This document shows positions 5,319 to 9,052 of a DNA stretch of 9,052 nt, piece by piece; position 1 is the first letter of the stretch, and the number at the start of each line of letters is the position of its first letter. The translations under genes were made by a program, and so were the position numbers. Source of the stretch: Clostridium grantii DSM 8605. Its GTDB lineage: Bacteria > Bacillota > Clostridia > Clostridiales > Clostridiaceae. The stretch is taken from positions 1-9,052 of the forward strand of contig NZ_FQXM01000050.1 of the NCBI RefSeq assembly GCF_900129965.1, given 5' to 3'. The notes under the pieces are model-generated. The model saw only the letters and a list, made by a program, of their open reading frames with translations. It was not told the origin of the DNA and made no database searches.

Positions 5319-6863
5319 TTGAATCAAAAACAAGATATTGTATTAAAACATATTAGAGAAGGTAAGTCTCAGAGACAAATAAGCAAAGAAACTGGTGTTT
5401 CTAGAGAGACCATCAGAAAATATATCACAGAATATGAAAATAAGTTAGTCGAAGTTACATCTGACTTAGGTGAAATAGATAAAACTAATATTATAGATGA
5501 TATAACAGCTAAACCTAAGTACTTATCGTCTCCAAGAATAAAGAAAGCTTTAACAGAAGATGTGTTGGAAAGACTTAAAGAATTTTTAAAAGAAAATGAA
5601 CAAAAGCGACTCACAGGCTTGTCTAAGCAACAAAAGAAAAAAATAGATATGTATGAAACTTTAATAGAAGAAGGCTACAATATAAGCTACGCCACTGTAG
5701 TAAAGGCTGTAAATACCATCGAAAGAAAAAAACGCGAAGCGTATATACGTCAAGAATATACTCCAGGAGATATAGTAGAATTTGATTTTGGGCTAGTTAA
5801 ATTGACAATGAATGATGGTAGCATAAAAGAATTTCAATTAGCAGTATTTGCAGCAGCTTATAGCAATTATAGGTGGGCTAGATTGTTTCCAAAACAAAAT
5901 ACAGGATGCTTTTTAGAAGCGCATGCCTCATTTTTCAAGTACATTAAAGGTAATCATAGAACAGTGGTGTATGATAACACTAGAGTTGCAGTAGCAAAGT
6001 TTGTAGGGCATACATTAAAGGAACCAACAGAGGCACTTACAAAGCTATCGCTATATTACAAATTTAGGTTTAGATTTTGTAATGCATATAGTGGCAATGA
6101 AAAAGGTCACGTTGAGAGAAGTGTTGAATTTATAAGAAGGAAAGCATTTTCAAGAGACTGCACATTTTCCTCATTGAATGAGGCTAACGCCTATCTTGAT
6201 GAAGTGCTAAAAAAATTAAATTCAAGAAACTTATCCAATTCCAATAAGTCACCGTTTCAATTATTAGATGAAGAACGAGAGTACTTATTGCCAGATATGC
6301 CTTTATATGAGACAGCTATTATTTCGGACCTACGAGTAACCAAATATTCAACGATCATGGTGAATTCTTGTTATTACTCCGTACCAGATGATTATGTTGG
6401 TACAATGGTACGATGTAAGATATACACTACTAAAATTTTAGTATTTTATAATGAAGAAGAAATAGCTAGGCACGATAAGGTTTACGGTATGAATCTATGG
6501 CATATAGATATTTCCCATTATTGTAAAACGCTTTTTAGAAAGCCGAAGGCTCTGGTTAATAGCACAGCTTTCAATCAAATGGATAGAATTCTAAAAGAGA
6601 TTTATTTTAAATATTTTAACAATAATGAGCGAGATTTTGTAAAGCTTATTGAATTAGTTGGTACCTATGGGCTTGTACCTGTTAATAATGCCATAAAAAA
6701 TTTACAAGAAGTATGCCCTACTACTATTAGCATTGATAAGATTGAGTTTATTTGCTCTAGAAAAAATGACCCTAAAATCATATATCTAGAAGATCATAAT
6801 GATGAAATTATGGATAATTCTATTAACATGTTAAATGAATTTAACAATCTTTTAAACTCTTAA
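5319..6863 (+). CDS. istA: IS21 transposase IstA
   Basis: The frame is open from a GTG at 5301 (520 residues). I prefer the TTG at 5319 because GGAAGGTGAT (5305-5314) is a near-ideal ribosome binding site for it, giving 514 residues. Residue numbers below count from 5301. A helix-turn-helix spans 17-41 (KHIREGKSQRQISKETGVSR). The rve core has Asp162 (VEFDFG), Asp225 (VVYDN) and Glu272 (GHVERSVEF). The carboxy domain contains VNSCYYSVPDDYVG, as in other IS21 transposases. IstA cuts and joins IS21 ends and works with the IstB ATPase encoded next. A 78-bp gap separates it from istB, wider than in most IS21 elements, where the genes touch or overlap. It appears complete. Confidence 0.9.
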   Translation: MNQKQDIVLKHIREGKSQRQISKETGVSRETIRKYITEYENKLVEVTSDLGEIDKTNIIDDITAKPKYLSSPRIKKALTEDVLERLKEFLKENEQKRLTGLSKQQKKKIDMYETLIEEGYNISYATVVKAVNTIERKKREAYIRQEYTPGDIVEFDFGLVKLTMNDGSIKEFQLAVFAAAYSNYRWARLFPKQNTGCFLEAHASFFKYIKGNHRTVVYDNTRVAVAKFVGHTLKEPTEALTKLSLYYKFRFRFCNAYSGNEKGHVERSVEFIRRKAFSRDCTFSSLNEANAYLDEVLKKLNSRNLSNSNKSPFQLLDEEREYLLPDMPLYETAIISDLRVTKYSTIMVNSCYYSVPDDYVGTMVRCKIYTTKILVFYNEEEIARHDKVYGMNLWHIDISHYCKTLFRKPKALVNSTAFNQMDRILKEIYFKYFNNNERDFVKLIELVGTYGLVPVNNAIKNLQEVCPTTISIDKIEFICSRKNDPKIIYLEDHNDEIMDNSINMLNEFNNLLNS

Positions 6864-6917
6864 GAAAATAGTTCTATTGAGTAGACCTATTTCGAAGTAA
6901 ATGCCTTATGTGATGCA

Positions 6918-6941
6918 AAATATTCAAAGGAGTGAATATTT
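6918..6941 (+). promoter_or_regulatory. Hairpin with the istB ribosome binding site in its loop
   Basis: AAATATTC (6918-6925) and GAATATTT (6934-6941) form a perfect 8-bp stem ending one base before the istB ATG (6942). The loop is AAAGGAGT, that is, the ribosome binding site. The site is exposed, but the stem sits where the ribosome must load, so it could tune istB translation. Confidence 0.5.
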
Positions 6942-7712
6942 ATGAGTTCTAAGAATTCATTAATTAAAGAAATAAAAACATATGCTGAATCTATGAAACT
7001 TGGAGTTATAAAAAGTGATATTGAATTAACAATTGAAGATGCAAATGCTAATAATCTTAGTTATGAGGAGTTCTTACATGGACTCCTTCAAAAAGAAAGC
7101 GATATAAGAAGCTACAACTTAACTCAAAGCAGAATTAGAACAGCTAGATTTCCCTATAAAAAATATTTAGAAGACATTTCTATTGAGGATTTGCCATCTG
7201 ATGCTCAATTAAAATTAAAGCACCTTAGTAGTCTAAAGTTTATAAAGGATGGGCAAAATGTAATATTTTCTGGAAATTGTGGTACTGGGAAAACCCACAT
7301 TTCCATAGCATTAGGAATAAAAGCATGTTTAGAGGGATATAAAGTATTATTTACAACTGTGCCTCTTTTTATTACACAATTGAAAGAATTAAAATCAAAT
7401 AAAAGTTTAAGAGGATATCAAAACAAACTCTCTAAATATGATTTGGTTATATTGGACGAATTTGGATATATTTCTGCTGACAAGGAGGGGGCGGAGCTTC
7501 TATTCACCCATATATCTTTAAGGACTGGGCAGAAATCTACAATAATAACTACTAACCTTTCTTTTGATAGGTGGGGCGAAATATTTGGTGACCCAGTTAT
7601 GACAGCAGCAATGACCGATAGGTTAACTCACAAATCTTATGTTGTTAACATGAATGGAAACTCTTACAGGATGAAAGAAACTAAAGATTGGCTTAACAAT
7701 CTAGAGAACTAA
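6942..7712 (+). CDS. istB: IS21 helper ATPase IstB
   Basis: 256 residues, the usual length. The DnaA/DnaC-like AAA+ core has Walker A GNCGTGKTH (111-119), Walker B LVILDEFGY (168-176), the sensor-like TTNLSFDRW (203-211), and MTDRLTH (224-230) with the probable arginine finger. The amino-terminal 70 residues are helical, with KKYLEDISIEDLP just before the core. IstB oligomerises on DNA with ATP and directs IstA to a target. The start at 6942 follows AAAGGAGTG and is enclosed by an 8-bp stem (see the hairpin entry). It is followed by the right inverted repeat 14 bp after the stop. No damage is visible. Confidence 0.9.
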   Translation: MSSKNSLIKEIKTYAESMKLGVIKSDIELTIEDANANNLSYEEFLHGLLQKESDIRSYNLTQSRIRTARFPYKKYLEDISIEDLPSDAQLKLKHLSSLKFIKDGQNVIFSGNCGTGKTHISIALGIKACLEGYKVLFTTVPLFITQLKELKSNKSLRGYQNKLSKYDLVILDEFGYISADKEGAELLFTHISLRTGQKSTIITTNLSFDRWGEIFGDPVMTAAMTDRLTHKSYVVNMNGNSYRMKETKDWLNNLEN

Positions 7713-7725
7713 TTTACAATTTTTG

Positions 7726-7752
7726 GTGGAAAGGTTTTTAATTATCGTTTGG
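7726..7752 (-). repeat. IS21 right inverted repeat
   Basis: The reverse complement contains CCAAA, ATAATTAAAAACCT and CCAC in the same order as 5212-5238, with four mismatches in 27. A related motif, ATTTTTGGTGG plus AAAG or GAAG, occurs at 7719-7733 and again at 7882-7896. This may mark a second binding repeat or an older IS end. Confidence 0.75.
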
Positions 7753-7753
7753 A

Positions 7754-7852
7754 CTAAAAATTATGTATAGAATACACATCAAAAATATTTATCTCATTTT
7801 CAAAAGAAGTTTGTTTAAAATACTTGCATAATTTAGAAAATAATCTTATCAT
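7754..7852 (-). pseudogene. Possible amino-terminal fragment of the DUF6431-like gene
   Basis: A minus-strand frame begins at an ATG at 7852, reads 32 residues starting MIRLFSKLCKYF and ending FDVYSIHNF, and stops at a TAG in the IS21 end (7756-7754). Its strand, its position just across IS21, and its plausible continuation into YSLSNTPFASYKR on the other side suggest the displaced start of the same gene. No ribosome binding site precedes the ATG, and no target duplication links the two parts, so this is a hypothesis only. Confidence 0.35.
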
Positions 7853-7863
7853 AATAGTGAGTT

Positions 7864-7887
7864 ATAAGAGCTATTGCTCTTATTTTT
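7864..7887 (+). terminator. Intrinsic terminator after IS21
   Basis: ATAAGAGC (7864-7871), loop TATT, GCTCTTAT (7876-7883), then a T run. It would stop transcripts leaving istB. Confidence 0.75.
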
Positions 7888-7891
7888 GGTG

Positions 7892-7930
7892 GGAAGAACT
7901 ATTGCTTTGGTCGGCGGGTTCTTCCTTTTC
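7892..7930 (+). terminator. Second stem-loop with a pyrimidine tail
   Basis: GGAAGAAC (7892-7899) pairs with GTTCTTCC (7918-7925) over an 18-nt loop containing GGTCGGCGG, and TTTTCC follows. Together with the preceding hairpin it forms a tandem pair. Each repeats the string CTATTGCT just inside or after the stem. Confidence 0.5.
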
Positions 7931-7958
7931 CTTTCTTTAGTTTTAATAAGCGTAAAAC

Positions 7959-7995
7959 AACCTCCTAATTATGTCAAGTCATTAGGAGGTTTTCT
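7959..7995. terminator. 11-bp stem-loop, possible bidirectional terminator
   Basis: AACCTCCTAAT (7959-7969) and ATTAGGAGGTT (7981-7991) are perfectly complementary around an 11-nt loop, with TTTTC after it on the plus strand and GTTTTACG on the minus strand. The loop reads TTGACA on the minus strand, but no -10 box stands at the right distance. It could also be a transposon end. Confidence 0.55.
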
Positions 7996-8096
7996 ATAGA
8001 ACTATTATGAAATATATAACTGCAAGTACTGACTAGATAATTATTATATCTATAGCTATAATTGTACGTAGAAATGTAGTTTTCAAAAGCTATATT

Positions 8097-8663
8097 TTGA
8101 CGTACTACAAAAATCTATTAAATCGAGAATTTACGGAGCATGGACCCAGGAAAGTATTATTGACAGACATAACGTACATACCGTACAATGGCACCTTTTG
8201 CTATCTTTCAACTATTTTAGATGCATATACAAAGCAGGTTTTATCATATGCATTGAGTGATTCACTAGAAGTTGACTTTGTATTAGAGACTGTGAATAAA
8301 CTTATAAAGAACTACGGAATAGAACTTAGTACAGAGACTTTAATACATAGTGATCAAGGATGCCATTACACAAGCACAAGTTTTATACAGTTGGTTAGAG
8401 ATTGCAATTTAAGACAATCAATGTCAAGAAAAGCAAATTGTTGGGATAATGCTCCGCAGGAAAGCTTTTTTGGACATATGAAAGATGAGATAGACATTAG
8501 TCAGTGTAAGAAGTACAGAGAAGTTAAGGCTATTGTTGATGACTGGATAGATTATTACAATAACGAGAGATATCAATGGCAGTTGGCAAAACTTTCTCCT
8601 AACGAATATTACCAGTATATAATTACTGGAATATATCCTTTAGAAGATATTATAAAGAACTAA
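8097..8663 (+). pseudogene. IS3-family (IS150 group) transposase OrfB, amino-terminal part missing
   Basis: 188 residues from a TTG without a ribosome binding site. The frame is actually open back to 8037, but the residues before about YYKNLLNREF do not look like a transposase. The rve core is complete: Asp24 (LLTDITYIPY), Asp86 (HSDQG) and Glu122 (NAPQESFFGHMK) with 35 residues between the last two, and a normal end WIDYYNNERYQWQLAKLSPNEYY. OrfB proteins of this group are usually about 270-290 residues, so roughly 100 amino-terminal residues with the HTH_21 region are lost. No orfA or left inverted repeat is found upstream. It cannot make a normal transposase, since IS3 enzymes need an OrfA-OrfB fusion, but its right end remains. 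Confidence 0.85.
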
Positions 8664-8710
8664 AAGAGATACTGTGTGAACGTAAGTTCCCTATTGCTTA
8701 AATTTAAAAA

Positions 8711-8730
8711 TGTCCTTGACAAGGGGTACA
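8711..8730 (-). repeat. Right inverted repeat of the IS3-family element
   Basis: TGTCCTTGACAAGGGGTACA, ending in CA as IS3-family right ends do, lies 47 bp after the transposase stop codon. Similar termini occur in Firmicute IS150-group elements that I know. No matching left repeat is present in the window, which confirms the 5' truncation. Confidence 0.65.
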
Positions 8731-8732
8731 GT

Positions 8733-8849
8733 TTAAACTTAGCAAGATATGATGGAGTTAGATATGGATATAGAACTAAAGAATTTGATGATGTATATGA
8801 TATGATGATAAAAAGCAGAACAGAAGCTTTTGGTAAAGAAGTTAAAAGA
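8733..8849 (+). pseudogene. gatA: gatA fragment (glutamyl-tRNA amidotransferase subunit A)
   Basis: A 39-codon piece reads LNLARYDGVRYGYR, then TKEFDDVYDMMIKSR, then TEAFGKEVKR. It aligns with the well-conserved GatA region around NLSRFDGVRYG and SRSQGFGAEVKRRIMLGT, residues roughly 350-395 of about 485. The match starts right at the IS3 end and stops after EVKR, where GatA would continue RIMLGTY. GatA is the amidase subunit of GatCAB, which makes Gln-tRNA or Asn-tRNA by transamidation. This piece lacks the catalytic Ser-Ser-Lys residues and cannot function. The complete gene is presumably elsewhere in the genome. The frame is open from 8664, immediately after the IS3 stop, through the end of the window. 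Confidence 0.75.
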
Positions 8850-9052
8850 AGTCATATACAAACACTGATAGCCATGAATGAGAAATCAAATAATGCTTGT
8901 AGTAAAGAGTTAAGTGAATATATTGAGCAAGTGAGCCGAGAGGATATATGGAAAGAATTGTTAAAGTTAGATAATAAAATAATAATGGCTTTTTTGTATA
9001 GCAAGTATTCTACAGCAAAAGAAAATCATATTCATATGGAGGTAGAAATCAA
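8850..9052 (+). CDS. Unrecognised coding sequence fused in frame to the gatA fragment, partial
   Basis: The frame continues without a stop to the right edge of the window: SHIQTLIAMNEKSNNAC, then SKELSEYIEQVSREDIWKELLKL, then DNKIIMAFLYSKYSTAKENHIHMEVEI. It is hydrophilic and mostly helical. An internal ATG at 8874 has no ribosome binding site, so it is either the tail of the chimeric frame or a remnant of another gene that lost its start. I do not recognise the family. Confidence 0.35.

Larger units (their letters stand above)
5208..7755 (+). mobile_element. IS21-family insertion sequence with istA and istB
   Basis: Two genes, istA and istB, are flanked by imperfect inverted repeats of 27 bp (5212-5238 and 7726-7752). 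The outer bases could be TGTACC at 5208 and GGACTA at 7751-7756. The left end cuts into the DUF6431-like gene. No clear 4-8 bp target duplication is visible next to the proposed ends, which means either that the ends are a few bases off or that flanking DNA was rearranged. Both proteins keep their catalytic motifs, so the copy may be active. Confidence 0.8.
7756..8096. other. Gene-poor stretch between IS21 and the IS3 remnant
   Basis: About 340 bp with no complete gene. It holds the possible minus-strand amino-terminal fragment (7754-7852), three strong stem-loops (7864-7886, 7892-7930, 7959-7995) and, from 7996 to 8096, AT-rich sequence in which I see nothing further. It may contain the right end of the four-gene transposon. 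Confidence 0.5.

Noticed and set aside
5369..5614. Minus-strand open frame of 81 codons
   Set aside because: Shadow of istA; Ser/Leu-rich composition and no ribosome binding site.
7970..7980. TTGACA on the minus strand as a promoter for the DUF6431-like gene
   Set aside because: It lies in the loop of a terminator-like hairpin and no -10 box occurs 16-18 bp downstream.

Overview
The window is AT-rich with strong AGGAGG/GGTGA-type ribosome binding sites, Clostridium-like codon use and several low-GC mobile elements, which points to a clostridial Firmicute (inference; no core marker gene fixes the species). It is an accessory region in which insertion sequences have piled up and disrupted one another. 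I saw no rRNA, tRNA or CRISPR array.

Layout. Bases 1-262 hold the 3' part of a probable structured noncoding RNA (several well-formed hairpins, ending in an intrinsic terminator), possibly a raiA-motif RNA. Bases 327-1345 hold a compact three-gene plus-strand operon: a DUF3791 protein, a DUF3990 ADP-ribosyltransferase-like protein and a third small protein. The genes overlap or are 2 bp apart, and the layout is typical of a toxin-antitoxin-like cassette. A GC-richer patch of unknown origin (1349-1452) and a perfect terminator hairpin follow. Next comes an IS200/IS605-type element whose Y1 transposase gene (1618-2160) has a leader able to hide its ribosome binding site.

From 5207 back to 2220 on the minus strand lies a multi-gene transposon that is not one of the textbook types. 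It encodes a Cys-x2-Cys/HTH protein (DUF6431-like), a DD35E transposase, an ExeA/TnsC/TniB-like AAA+ ATPase and a small DUF6618-like protein, and ends in a minus-strand terminator. Its first gene is broken: an IS21-family element (istA and istB, bounded by 27-bp imperfect inverted repeats at 5212-5238 and 7726-7752) sits at its 5' end. The apparent start codon of the DUF6431-like reading frame is inside the IS21 repeat. A minus-strand 32-codon reading frame just beyond the other IS21 end (7852-7754) may be the lost amino terminus.

After IS21 comes a gene-poor stretch with three strong hairpins (7756-8096). It is followed by the 3' part of an IS3/IS150-type transposase gene that keeps its DDE triad and right inverted repeat (8711-8730) but has lost its amino-terminal region. 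The IS3 end abuts a 39-codon fragment of gatA (glutamyl-tRNA amidotransferase subunit A), which is fused in frame to an unrecognised sequence running off the window.

The genes do not form one pathway. The most interesting items are the four-gene DDE/AAA+ transposon with its zinc/HTH partner and uncharacterised accessory gene, the DUF3791-DUF3990 cassette, the structured RNA at the left edge, and two RNA structures that appear to control transposase translation.
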